Below, in pieces: positions 54,046 through 64,000 of a DNA stretch of 64,000 bases (positions within the stretch are counted from its first letter, which is position 1; every line of letters begins with the position of its first letter). Source of the DNA: Nelumbo lutea (lineage: Eukaryota; Streptophyta; Magnoliopsida; Proteales; Nelumbonaceae); assembly GCA_022828595.1 (NCBI GenBank), contig JAKGHH010000005.1, positions 64,289,655-64,353,654 on the forward strand, read 5' to 3'. The notes below the pieces were generated by a model, which worked only from the letters and a program-made list of their open reading frames with translations, was not told the DNA's origin and did not search any database. A program made the translations under genes and the position numbers.

Positions 54046-54892
54046 TTAAAAAAGAGGCAAAAGAGCAAGAGCCCAAAAGGGATGGGGTCCAGATTCTAGC
54101 ATCTTTCTTTGTGGGTCCAAGAACACATTTTCAAGAATACCCAACAGAGACAAGGTGCTGTCCATATCTGTATCCCTAACAGCCCTTCTCAACCCCAAAT
54201 TCCACCCAATCCCAGAGCTAGAGGTTGAATGGACAATGAAGGAAGAAATGGACTCATTTTTTAGGTCAGAAAGAGCATACAAAGAGGGAAACTGGTCCTT
54301 CAAAGGGATATTTCCCACCCAAGTTTGTTCCCAGAACTTTATAAGGTTGTCCGAGTTTAAATCATACCTAATCAAAGGGGAGAAGGCTGGTAACAGATCA
54401 TGGACGGCTTTCCAAGGTGAAGTGCTTGCAGTCCTTGCCAGAATTCTAGGATCCCATCCGTTGTCCTCGAGTCCATGAATGCTAGCCACTATTCTAGCCC
54501 AATGCTTCTCCTTCTCTAAAGGGAACCTCCATAACCACTTCCCCAATAAAGTTGCATTCCTTTTCCTAATGCTACCTATCCCAAGCTCTCCTAACTTATT
54601 GTTTCTGATCACCACCTCCCAAGCCACTCTATGGTCCCTCTTTTCCTCTCTCGGCTCCCATAGAAAATTTCCTCATTAGTTTTTCCATATTAGACACCTA
54701 TGCTGGAATCTTGAACACTAACAAGAAGTAGATGGGTAAATTTGCTAGGGTAGCCCTAATTAGTGTGATCCTCCCCCCAAGAGAAAGATAATTCTTCTTC
54801 CAGGAAAGCAAGTATCTTCTCATATCCTTCCACCACTGGATTCCAAAAGCTTCCTTTCTTAGGATTGACCCCCTTCCTTTTCTCCTAACCAT
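54046..54892 (-). pseudogene. LINE J ORF2 fragment (after reverse transcriptase)
   Basis: 54892-54698 and 54627-54046: WKKNYLSLGGRITLIRATLA, WEVVIRNNKLGELGIGSIRK, LGKWLWRFPLEKEKHWARIV, IKFWEQTWVGNIPLKDQFPS, GIGWNLGLRRAVRDTD. This stretch connects reverse transcriptase to zf-RVT in plant L1 ORF2. Two frame breaks (near 54670 and 54046). Confidence 0.8.
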
Positions 54893-55060
54893 TTGATAGT
54901 ATTTGCAGAATCTCCTTCAATATTTAAGTTCAGAATACCCAAGTCTCTAGCAATGTGAATACTAGTGAGAGCAGGCAAAACATCGACCTTCATAGAGTAG
55001 CATACCCAATCGGCCCACTAAACGTAAATGCCCAACAAATGATACCGTCCATCTATCTAA
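54867..55060 (-). mobile_element. L1 RNase H fragment L
   Basis: Antisense readings in several frames: SGPIGYATL, VLPALTSIHIARDLGILNLN and IEGDSANTIKWL, matching an L1 RNase H domain distinct from that of LINE J. Junction with LINE J near 54866 is not marked by a tail. Confidence 0.5.
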
Positions 55061-55078
55061 TCACACCCCCAATTCCAG

Positions 55079-55490
55079 CTAGGAATGGCAATGGGGCTGG
55101 TTTGGGGTGGGAGCATCTTTCCCATCCCCTACCCCGATCCCATCATAAATAAAAATGACTCTCTATCCCCAATCCCCGACACTCCATCGGAGACCCGAAT
55201 CCATGAAATTTTTAAATTAAAATTATTTTTAGAAAAAAAATACATTTACTTAAAATAAGAAACATTTTTTTAATATAAAAATACTTTAAATATATTTTGA
55301 TATATAATATAAGTAATATCATAAATAATATTATATATGCATATATTTAATATATATAATCGGGGTCAAGGTGGGGCGGGGAATTCACTCCCATCCCCGC
55401 CCCATCCTCACCAAGGTAATCTCCATCCCGGACCCCATTGGGTCAAGGAAGCCAGGTACCAGACTGGGATGGGGAAAATTGCCATCCCTA
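55079..55490. mobile_element. Possible hAT-like MITE, AT-rich centre with GGGG arms
   Basis: Ends are inverted: AGGAATGGCAAT on the left and the complement of AGGGATGGCAAT on the right. Arms are rich in CCCCATCCC / GGGGCGGGG; the centre (55200-55360) is strongly AT-rich. Flanks AATTCCAG and AATTTCAT could be a decayed 8-bp duplication. No coding. Confidence 0.5.
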
Positions 55491-56075
55491 ATTTCATCAA
55501 AGTTTGGTCTCAATACTCGTCACAATTGGTGACTAATACCTTCCAAGTAACAGTTTCATTCTTAAGCAACTGAACAGTTTTTATTGATCAGCCAACTAAG
55601 ATTATAATTTTTTACCTAAGGCCAAGTTCTCAACTTTCCCATTTTTATTTTTGGATGATTAACAACAAGAGTATTATTAATTGAGAAAGAATGGACTACA
55701 AAGTAAAATACTTGATTGGGGAGCTAGATGTTCATCTCCCTAACTCAGGTGGATTATGAGAACAAGCAGAACAACTTCCAAGTTCCAAGACAAGGATCCT
55801 TTCTTACAAGATCAGTTGGATAATGAAAATCTTCTAATGATTGTAGGTCCAGTAAGACAGAATGTGATGGTCTGAATCTGAACTGTATTGTTTAAGATGA
55901 AATGTTCATGGTACTAAAGTCTCAGAATATTGTCCTACTTCTCTAGAATCATTTGAGCTCCCAGAAGCTCAGAATCTCAGGATTCTTAACATTGATTTTT
56001 TTTTACCACACTTCTAACTAACTTATTAAGCCCTGCTTTTGCAAGTAATTCAAATCCACAACTTGTTTCGTGACA
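55491..56075. other. No recognised feature
   Basis: Unique-looking AT-rich sequence with no supported coding frame or repeat end. Confidence 0.4.
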
Positions 56076-56174
56076 TTTTTTTATAGGAAACAATAACTTT
56101 CATTAAATAAAAACATCAGAATTTACAAACTATCACCTACAGAAGGACAAGGTGACCCCTGAACAAAAATCAAG

Positions 56175-58640
56175 TTACAACACAGCCCAAAACAAAGACT
56201 CTCTATTCACCCCTTGCTTTTCTAGTAAGTCAGCTAAAGCATTTGCTGACCTCCTAATCCAACTAACAACTACATCCAGCTCCCTTGTAAGGCTCCACAA
56301 TTCTCTTACAGCTTGTCTTAGGGACCAAGTTCCCAGACTATTTGTTTGCATCCACCCTACTACTAACTTTGAGTCTCTCTCTACTTCTAGCTGTTGCATA
56401 CTCAAACGCTTTGCCGATTTGAGCCCTTGAAGGAGGGCCAGCACTTTTGCTCTAAGTGAATCCCCACACCTATTGGACCGGAGTACATAGCTAGGATTCT
56501 TCCTCCCTCATCTCTAAACACACCCCCAATTCCAGAAAGTTCGGGATTCCCCACAGAGCTGTCATCAAAGTTTAATTTCACAGTACATAGTAAAGGAGGG
56601 AACCAAGCTGCTTGTAAGGTAGAACAAAATACCAAAGACCATGCTATTATACTCCATCCTCTAGTCAAGTCATCTGTAGAGAAGTCCTTGAACAAATCTA
56701 GATTTTTCAGCCAATGTATAAACTTGGCAATGATCCCTTCAATAAGTTCAAGAACTGATTTTTCTTTTCCTTGGAAATCTTGTTGTTTCTCTCTTCCCAA
56801 ACTGCCCATAGGATAGCTTCCCTTGTTCTCCACATCACCCTTCCCTTCTTCTTTGGTTGTCGAAAGAAGCTAGGGTCAAACTGTTAAAGAGATCCTCTAC
56901 ACTTGAGGGTGAGTTCCACATGTAATCAAAGAGAGAGGAGAACCAATCCCATAAAGGAATAACAAAGGGACAAGAAATTAATAGATGATTTACCATCTCA
57001 TCAGTCCTCAAGCAAAGGCTACAAACATGTGGAGACAAGCACCGACTTGGTCTTTTTCTTTGAAGCACTTCTAAGGTATTAATTTTTTGGAGAACCACTT
57101 CCCAACAAAAAGCCCTTACCTTTAGAGGCACTGGAGCACTGCAAACTTCTTTAACAGGAAAGGGTGTAATCAGGTTTGTAGGGGGCAACAAAGCATTGAA
57201 GAAGGACGAACAAGAAAAACAGCCTAAAGAGGTTTCAGTCCAAATTCTACAATCAAGACAAGAAAGGTCTAAGAAGACTGAACTGAGAAGAGAAAACAAA
57301 TCGTCTGCTAATCCCACTTCTGAATCCCTTGAACCTCTCCTTAGCCCCAGATCCCAAAAGTCCTCAGAGACACAAAAAGAAGAAATAACTTGATATTTTA
57401 TCAAAGAAAGAGAATAGATTATCATAAAACTATCCTTCAGGGGAGAATCCCCAATCCGAGTGTCCTCCCAAAAAAGTACCTTATTACCCAAGCAAGCATC
57501 ATATCTTATGAAAGTTGAGAATGCAGGCAATACACCAACAATGTTTTTCCACGGGGAGGAGCAAGAAGCCCTAAGGTCAATCTCAGTGTCCCATCCATTT
57601 GTTGTCATTCCATGAACACTTCTTATCACCTTCTGCCATAAACTTTCTTGCTCTTTAAGGAATCTCCACAACCATTTGCCTGACAATGTTGTACTTCTTA
57701 GCCTGATATTTTTTTATCCCTAATCTCCCTTTGTCTTTCTTTCTAGACACCACTTCCCACTTTACCCAATGATCCTTTTTAGAATCACTAGGCTCCCAAA
57801 GAAAATCTCTCATTATTTTTTCAGTCTGGTTTGCAATCTTAACAGCATCATTGAAGGTAGACAGAAAGTGCACCAGCAAGTCTGCTAGTGTTGACTTAAT
57901 TGAAGTGATTCTACCCCCTAAGGTAATGTAGCTCCTTTTCCAACTTGCTAATCTCTTAGAAAATATCTCCAGCACTAGGTACCAAAAACTTTCTAACCTT
58001 GGGTTCCCCCCCAAAGGAAAACCTAGGTAGTTCAGCAGCCAATCGCTTACCTCACAACCTAGAGATCTAGCCAAAGATGCCACCTCTGCTTCTTGCCTAT
58101 TGACTCCAGCTACACAACTTTTATTCCAATTTATCCTCATGTTAGAGACCTTTTCAAAATTCTCTACCAGTACCTTCAGGTTTTCCATCTCCTTTAGGTT
58201 TCCTTCACAAAAGATAATCAAGTCATCAACAAATTGAATATAGGTAACAACTATTTCCTCTCTCCACCCTCTAAGCAAATATCTAGCATCAGCTCTAGTG
58301 ATTTGAACACTCAATACTTCCATTAGACCATTATATGAGTGAAGAGGAAAGGGGAAAGAGGGTCCCCCTGTCTTAGAACTCTCTTTGCATGGAAGAAATC
58401 TTTGGCTACCCATTTACCAAGATGGACTAGTGGCAAGACGAGTCACAACCCTTTAGCCAATTACACCATCTCTCTCCTAAACCTCTCTTACTCAACACCT
58501 CAATCAAAAAAACCCCAACCCACCAAGTTGAGTTTGCAAATCAGCCACTTTTCTCCTTGTCTTGTTTCTATAATCCACACATTCGTTGGCAATAAGGATA
58601 TGATCAATAATTTGTCTTCCTGACACAAAAGCTCCTTGGT
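56175..58640 (-). pseudogene. LINE M ORF2, reverse transcriptase to RNase H
   Basis: 58413-57655: the catalytic box reads QFVDDLIIFCEG (FADD to FVDD), then NMRINWNKSCVAGVNRQE and RITSIKSTLADLLVHFLSTF. 57686-56835: KWLWRFLKEQESLWQKVIRS, DACLGNKVLFWEDTRIGDSP, CSLCLRTDEMVNHLLISCPF. 56833-56402: KLNFDDSSVGNPELSGIGGV. 56444-56175: DSKLVVGWMQTNSLGTW and NALADLLEKQGVNRESLFW. Frame shifts separate the pieces. Confidence 0.82.
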
Positions 58641-58649
58641 TTGGGGGAG

Positions 58650-60090
58650 ATCAGGGAAGGTAAGTCACCACCTATAATGTTGCAGCAATCTTGATAGAAG
58701 GCCATTGTGAAACCATCTGGGCCTGGGGCTTTAGATCTTTTCATTGAAAATACAGCATTTTTATTTCTTGGATCTCAAAATTCTTTTCTAGTGCAACCAT
58801 CAGATCTCTGTTACCCGGTTGCCAATCAAAGTCAGGGAGTTCTTCTCTCTCTCTTCTTGGGCTGTCATAAATGGATTTAGTGTTCCACAAAGGCTCTTGC
58901 TATTTCCTCCTCTCCTGCAATCACTTCTCCATTCCAACCCAGTCACTCCACAACATTCTCTCTTTCTTCCATTATTTAGCGTATGAAAGTATTTGGTATT
59001 CCCATATCGCTCCTTAAGCCATTTACACCTAGCTTTTTGCCTCCAACTTACCTCCTTTTTCCTAATGATTTCCTCCAATTCATGTTTCAACTTCCAATGA
59101 TCTTTCCTCTCTTGTACTATCAGCCTTCTCTCTACCTCACCTACATCAATTTCTTGGATCCTCCTAGAGATCGAATCCTTTCTTTCTTCCACTCTCCCAA
59201 ATTCCTCCTTATTCCAGGCTTTGATTCTAGCTTTCAGAGCCTGTAGCTTTTTATAAAACCTATATCCTTTCCACCTGAAATCCACTTGGTCTACTTCCCA
59301 CCACCAGTGTACCTTTTATATAAAATCAGGATGAAGCAACCACATGTTCTCAAAGCGGAAAGGACAAGGTCCCCCTCCTAAGTTTCCTTGGGATAACCTA
59401 ATTGGACAATGATCTGACGTAGGTCTAGGGAAAGCCCTTACTACCAATCCTCTCCAAGTCGATTCCTAGTCTGAAGAGAATAAGAATCTATCAAGCTTAC
59501 AACACAAGGGTTCTTCTTGGAAGTTGGACCACGTATAGTTTGCCTGCAACATGGATAGCTCTCTCAACTCAAAAGAGTCCACAAAAAGGTTAAAATTTCT
59601 CATACTAGAGGTAACCCTATGGTTCGGATTGGTGATGGTTTCATTCAGGAATCTAATGACATTAAAATCACCCCCCAAACACCACGGGCCATCCTAAAGA
59701 CCCATGATGGCTGCTAACTCTTCCCAAAACTCACCCCTTTCCCTATAAGAGTTAGGTCCATAAACATTGGTTAAAGCCCACTCCAAGCCATCCTCCTTCC
59801 TTCTTAACTTTATTGTAACTGTAAAGTTGCCAATCAATTATTCAACACACTCCATCTCCTCATTCTTCCAAATTGTAATGATGCCTCCTGAAGCTCCCCA
59901 AGATTGTGCAAATGCCCAACTTAATCCTCTAGTTGACCATACACTCCTTACCCATCTACTGCCCACCTCTTGCAATTTTGATTCTTGGATTAACACTATG
60001 GTTGGCTTCTCTTTCCTAAGGACTTCCCTAATTAAACTCCTTTTTTCTTGAGCTACCTAGACCCCTTACATTCCAGCTGAGTATCTTCAT
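58650..60090 (-). pseudogene. LINE M ORF2, endonuclease and linker
   Basis: Starts MKILSWNVRGLGSSRK at 60090 and shifts within 20 codons. 59678-59466 holds GGDFNVIRFLNETITNPNHR and LDRFLFSSD. 59285-58800 holds the linker (LQALKARIKAWNKEEFGRVE) and ARCKWLKERYGNTKYFHTLN. A GPDGFTMAF-like block follows near 58720. Several frame breaks. Confidence 0.78.
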
Positions 60091-60109
60091 GGACTAAAAG
60101 AACTAGTAA

Positions 60110-61250
60110 AAACCCAAAGAATCACCTTATTTTAACCCTTCTTTCCTTCCCCCTATACCTCCTCTTTCATAATCCACTTCAGATCTTAATCTCTCCACTT
60201 CGCTCAGTTTCTTTTTTCTTCTTCTAGATGCCTCTCCCTCTCCACCTTGTTTGGATTTTTTATCAGAGCTACTTGTTCTTTTTTTCTGTTTCTTTTTTCT
60301 AGTTTTTCTTTTTGCCTTTTTAGCTCCAGCAACATTATTACTAATCTCCTTTCCTTTTTCCCAAATCAGTTCCTTCTCCAAACCCATCCTGGAATGTAAT
60401 TCCACCTCTAGCAGCTGCTAAAAAAGAATCACTATTAGCTCCCATATTCTCTCGCCTTCCTCCTTAGAAGCCTCTACATCCTCAACATCCCCTACCTATT
60501 CTGTTACATCCACTGATATGCTAGGCATTGCAGCATCAAGATGGGACCTGGAGTGACCTGTAGGTTGAACAAACAAAACAATAGGAGAGAGGGGATTAGC
60601 CAAATCACATAAAGGAACAGACATGGAATGACACAACATACCAGGCTCCAAGGGGGTGGCAGAGGGTCCTGCAGAAGTCTGGTGGGAAGGGCTTTTAGAC
60701 AGGGGGTTCTCCCCCAAATCGGCCTTTGAAGTGCTCACCGGGAGGGGGGAGCTACACCTTTGCTTGCTAAAGCTGGAGGAGAGGTAACCATTCTACAATC
60801 ATCCTGACCTTGTCTCTTGAAGGGGAGAGAATCTGCTCCACCTTGACCTGAGAAGTTATTATCACCTCCAAGGTGAGGACTTTCTGACCCCAACGCTCTT
60901 TTGAGGATCCAAAGTAAATCTGGTTGAGGCTGGTGAAGTTGGTTCAAATAACAGCCTTGTTCCCACATCCATTTCCTCCATTAAACTCTTCCCATGTCTG
61001 CTTTTGATACTGCCAATACTGGATTCCCCAATATTTTCCTCATCAGTTCTTTCCCCTTCACAGCATACCCAGTCTCAATCAAACTCTTCTTCTTCCTTGC
61101 TTCTGCCATATCTTGGGTTTGGCCGTTCAGTAGTCAAGTAAAGAGGCAAGCCTTGGTCTCCATAAGAGTTTCTCCATGGCACTTCCATTCGAAAAAACAG
61201 TTCTCAAGCAGGGTTGAAAATGGGACGATGATAGATCAGGATTAGCGTCT
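60110..61250 (-). pseudogene. LINE M ORF1, C-terminal part
   Basis: Readings 60968-60735, 60738-60496 and 60405-60127. The last is strongly basic (KKAKRKTRKKKQKKRTSSSD and RRRKKKLSEVERLRSEVD), fitting the RNA-binding tail of plant L1 ORF1. No DUF4283 core is in view. Frame changes at each junction. Confidence 0.5.
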
Positions 61251-61394
61251 CCTATCTTTTTTGCCCCCCTCTCGTCACGTGGTTACTTAAGTAGTCATGT
61301 GATTGTTTCTCTAACATAGGCCCTAGCCTATTTATAAGCCCACTTACTAAAACGGTTAGCTTCTGTTTAGCCCAGTTTTAAAGAAATTTGTTTT

Positions 61395-61693
61395 AGTAGA
61401 AATAACTAATTGCAAATTTAGTCGAGTTTCTTGTGAAAGGAAAGAGGGGGAAGATGAAGATTTCAGCAGTAGAGAAGAAAGGAGTAGGAAGTCAACCAGG
61501 ATTCAGAATTAACCCAAGCTGCCTACCTCTCATTATATTTATACTTAACTTAAAGGATGAGATATTACAAGGGATGCCCTTAGTAGGGCGGCTACTAACA
61601 TAGCTGAACAGTCGCAACTTAAAAAAACATAAACTAATGGGCCTAAAGCCCAACAACTTCCTAACTAAATAAAAAACTTGGACCAACTCAACA
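61395..61693 (-). repeat. Copia-5 3' LTR
   Basis: About 299 bp. The right end is exact (CTCAACA before the purine tract); the left end is set at AGTAGAAA by analogy with the other Copia LTRs here. Confidence 0.6.
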
Positions 61694-61735
61694 CTCCCCC
61701 TCAAATTGGGAGTAAATGTCACACATTCCCAACTT

Positions 61736-63945
61736 GCGTAGATCATGCTCTAGCTTGTTCTTTGCAACACCTTTCGTGAGAACATCAGTGAGCAGCAGAT
61801 CAGAAGCAATGTATGGAAGTCAAACTTCTCTAGAAGTTACCCTTTCTCTGATAAAATGTCTATCCACTTCAATGTGCTTATTTCGGTCATGTTGGACTGG
61901 GTTATGGGCAATGTTAATTGCTGCCTGGTTATCACAGTATAGCATCATAGGTTCTTCTACCTGTACACCAATTTCTTCTAACAGGGAATGGATCCAGAGA
62001 AGTTATGAAACTCCATGTGCCATGGCCCTGTATTCTGCTTCAACACTTGATCTTGCCACCACTTTTGTTTCTTACTCTTCCATGAGACAAGGTTACCCTC
62101 AACAACACTCCTGAAGTTGATCTCTTGTCATCAAGGCATCCTTCCCAATCTGCATCTGTATAAGCCTCTAGTTTCAACTGTCCATGGTCAGTAAACAATA
62201 TGCCTCTGCCTGGGTGTCCCTTCAGATAAGCAAAAATCTTGTCAATTGCCTCCCAATGCTGGACTCGTGGAGCATGCATGTATTGATTTACTACACTTAC
62301 TGCATAGGAAATGTCTGGTCTTGTCATACACAAGTATAGCAGCTGAACCACAAGTCTCTGATATATCCCAATATCCTTTACTGGTTCACCTTCTGATGCA
62401 TTGATTTTATGGTTCTGATTAATAGGGGTGCTGATTGCCTTTGTTCCAAGCTTCCCTGTCTTTTGAAGAAGATCCAAGACATACTTCCTTTGAGAAATAA
62501 AAGTTCCATGTTTTGATCTTCCAACTTCAATGCCTAAGAAGTATCTCAGTTCTCCAAGATCCTTAATTTCAAATTCTTTATGTAGGTTCCTTTTCAGACC
62601 ATCAATCTCACTCAGATCATTCCCGGTGACAACAATATCATCCACATAAACAATTAGGACTGACACCAAAGATCCCCTTCGCTTCACAAACAAGGTGTGA
62701 TCAGATTGAGTTTGAGTGTAGCCAAAAGCAATAAAGGCCTTTCTGAATCTGTTAAACCATGCTCTGGGAGATTGTTTCAAGCCATAAAGTGACTTCTTAA
62801 GCCTGCATACCTTTCCCTTTTCAGTATCATTGTAAAACCCAACAGGAAGATCCATATACACTTCTTCTTGCAGATCCCCATTTAGGAAAGCATTCTTCAC
62901 ATCAAGTTGAAACAAGGGCCAAGAGTATGAAGCAACAAGAGAAAGAAGTATCAGAACAGAGGTCGTCTTTGCAACTGGTGCAAAGGTCTCTAAGTAATCA
63001 ATGCCATAGGTTTGTGTGTACCCTTTTGCAACAAGTCTTGCCTTGTACCTTTCTGTACTTCCATCTACCTTATATTTTATTGTGTAAACCCATTTGCATC
63101 CAGCTGTCTCCTTGCCTTCTAAGTAGATCCACAATGTCCCACGTCTGATTCTTAATCAAAGTTGCCATCTCTTCCTGCATAGTTGTCTTCCACTCAGGTT
63201 TGGAGAGAGCCTCACTAACACCCTTGGGTATAGACATTGAATCAAGAGAGGAAAGAAAAGCACGGTAGGAAGGAGAAAGTCCACTATAGGATAAGTACTG
63301 TGAAATACAATGAACAGTACAATTTCTCATCCCTTTTCTGAGAGCAATAGGGAGATCAAGGTTATCTGTAACAGTATTAGTAGGATCAATGGGAACTGAA
63401 ACAGTAGCGAGACCAAGAGGAATACTTGAATCCATGTCAGCCGAATTTGGAGTCTCCAAGGAATCGATAGGAAGTGATGTGAGTTCTGCTGTAGTGGAAT
63501 CAACCTCCTTGTGAAGTCTCTATCGTAAGTAATACTGAGAGGCAGAACGCAAAGGAGGTGGCAAGGTAGGTGACACAGGGCGGTGGTCAAGCACAGGAGT
63601 AGACACAGGGACTGGAACTGGGAGAGGAATAGACTGCTGACTCACTTCCCCAAAACACTCCCCCTGAGAAGGATTCTTTGAGAAGAAGTATGTGGATTCA
63701 AAAAAGGTGACATCCATGGTAACATACCGGCTCCCAGTGACTGGATCATAGCAGTACCCTTACTGATTCTCTACATATCCAAAGAAGACACACTTTTTTG
63801 CCTTGGGATCAAGCTTCGAGCGGTGAGGACCAAGGATATGTGCAAAGCAGACACACCCAAACACCATGAGAGGAATATGAAACATCTGCCCCCAAGGAAA
63901 AAGGAGACTGAATGGGGTGCTGAATCCAAGTCTACGAGAGGGCAC
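61736..63945 (-). pseudogene. Copia-5 integrase end, reverse transcriptase, RNase H
   Basis: 63945-63760: FSTPFSLLFPWGQMF and KLDPKAKKCVFFGY, the post-integrase region, ending in a stop. 63717-63070: Pro-rich linker and LDLPIALRKGMRNCT. 63134-62040: 364 residues with [52 protein letters not shown], the YVDDIVVTGND active-site box, YFLGIEVGRSKHG and LEAYTDADWEGCLDDKRSTS, breaking just before the KQ.VVA segment. RNase H end (YCDNQAAINIAHNPVQHD-like, about 61960-61880) is in another frame. The best preserved reverse transcriptase in the window. Confidence 0.87.
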
Positions 63946-64000
63946 CCTGTTAATCAGATATACTGCTATGAGAATTGCATCACCCCAAAACCAAACTGGA

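Larger units (their letters stand above)
47098..54866 (-). mobile_element. LINE J, L1 3' part, broken by Copia-4 and two LINE tails
   Basis: Blocks 47098-47619, 53105-53330, 53573-53677 and 53750-54866 form one minus-strand L1 3' region. From the right: RITLIRATLANLPIYFLL (54892-54698), LGKWLWRF and zf-RVT (54627-54046), MWRCLRAAVCCSLWEERN (53630-53590), the RNase H start FDGSSRGNQGNL (about 53240) to SLRADIHAVLDG (53105), and the RNase H end from LVVEGDLEVVVGWLKED to NSFADGLAKQG (47599-47369), then the tail. Left end is the oligo(T) at 47098. Confidence 0.8.
56076..61394 (-). mobile_element. L1-type LINE M, long, decayed
   Basis: From the right: ORF1 C-terminal part (about 61240-60127), ORF2 endonuclease (60090-59300), reverse transcriptase (59285-57655), zf-RVT region (57686-56835) and RNase H (56833-56175), then a seven-T start (the tail) at 56076. 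The right end meets a Copia LTR at about 61395 while still in ORF1-like sequence (compare 2694-3000 in LINE A), so the 5' end was probably displaced to beyond the window by that insertion. Confidence 0.8.
61395..64000 (-). mobile_element. Copia-5, 3' part, runs off window
   Basis: 3' LTR about 61395-61693 (minus-strand start TGTTGAGTTGG), preceded in element sense by a polypurine tract (TTTGAGGGGGAG). Coding runs from RNase H at the left to the integrase end at the window edge. The 5' LTR, gag and protease lie outside. It appears inserted into ORF1 of LINE M. Confidence 0.85.

Noticed and set aside
1..64000. An undescribed multi-gene system such as a defence island or biosynthetic cluster
   Set aside because: The only non-transposon coding sequence recognised is SEC3; no other host gene or cluster is supported.

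Overview
This window is nuclear DNA of a flowering plant. It holds one recognisable host gene, on the minus strand, buried in retrotransposons. The host gene is SEC3, the exocyst subunit related to Arabidopsis SEC3A/SEC3B. Fourteen consecutive exons can be placed by protein similarity and GT-AG splice sites, running from 46546 down to 6624. They encode roughly 538 codons, by recollection about 60% of an ~890-residue protein. The N-terminal lipid-binding part and the C-terminal part are not visible, so the gene extends past both window edges or is incomplete. Plant type is inferred from SEC3, from L1 elements with a C-terminal RNase H domain, and from Copia elements with tRNA-iMet primer sites. 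I do not name a species.

Layout, left to right: 1-4380, 5' half of an L1 LINE; 5545-5642, a tiny MITE; 6624-6705, SEC3 exon; 6948-7572, truncated LINE; 8704-13092, near-complete decayed LINE; 13611-14385, LINE tail; 14737-15079, two SEC3 exons; 15938-18447, a LINE split by a 1.7-kb inverted-repeat element that itself carries a solo LTR; 18909-22950, the compact core of SEC3 (nine exons) with one solo LTR; 24502-36163, a Copia element with a second Copia of the same LTR family inserted in its reverse-transcriptase region; 36647-36811, a SINE; about 37060-46173, a plus-strand LINE broken by a Copia (37283-43893) and a minus-strand LINE tail, the Copia in turn containing a 2.2-kb gag-only Ty3-type element; 46197-46546, two SEC3 exons; 47098-54866, a LINE broken by a Copia (47625-53099) and two LINE-tail insertions; 55079-55490, a possible hAT-like element; 56076-61394, a further long LINE; 61395-64000, a Copia running off the window.

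Several insertions are delimited by both long terminal repeats or a poly(A) tail and matching target-site duplications, so the order of events can be read. One nest breaks the expected order: the inner Copia has more divergent LTRs than the outer Copia it sits in. The SEC3 exons carry four apparent one-base deletions, all in short homopolymers, with splice sites and neighbouring codons intact. That pattern fits consensus errors in a long-read assembly at least as well as a pseudogene. I saw no new multi-gene system; the new material is the insertion stratigraphy and a few non-autonomous elements.

No transposon open reading frame in the window appears intact. All have stops, frameshifts or deletions.
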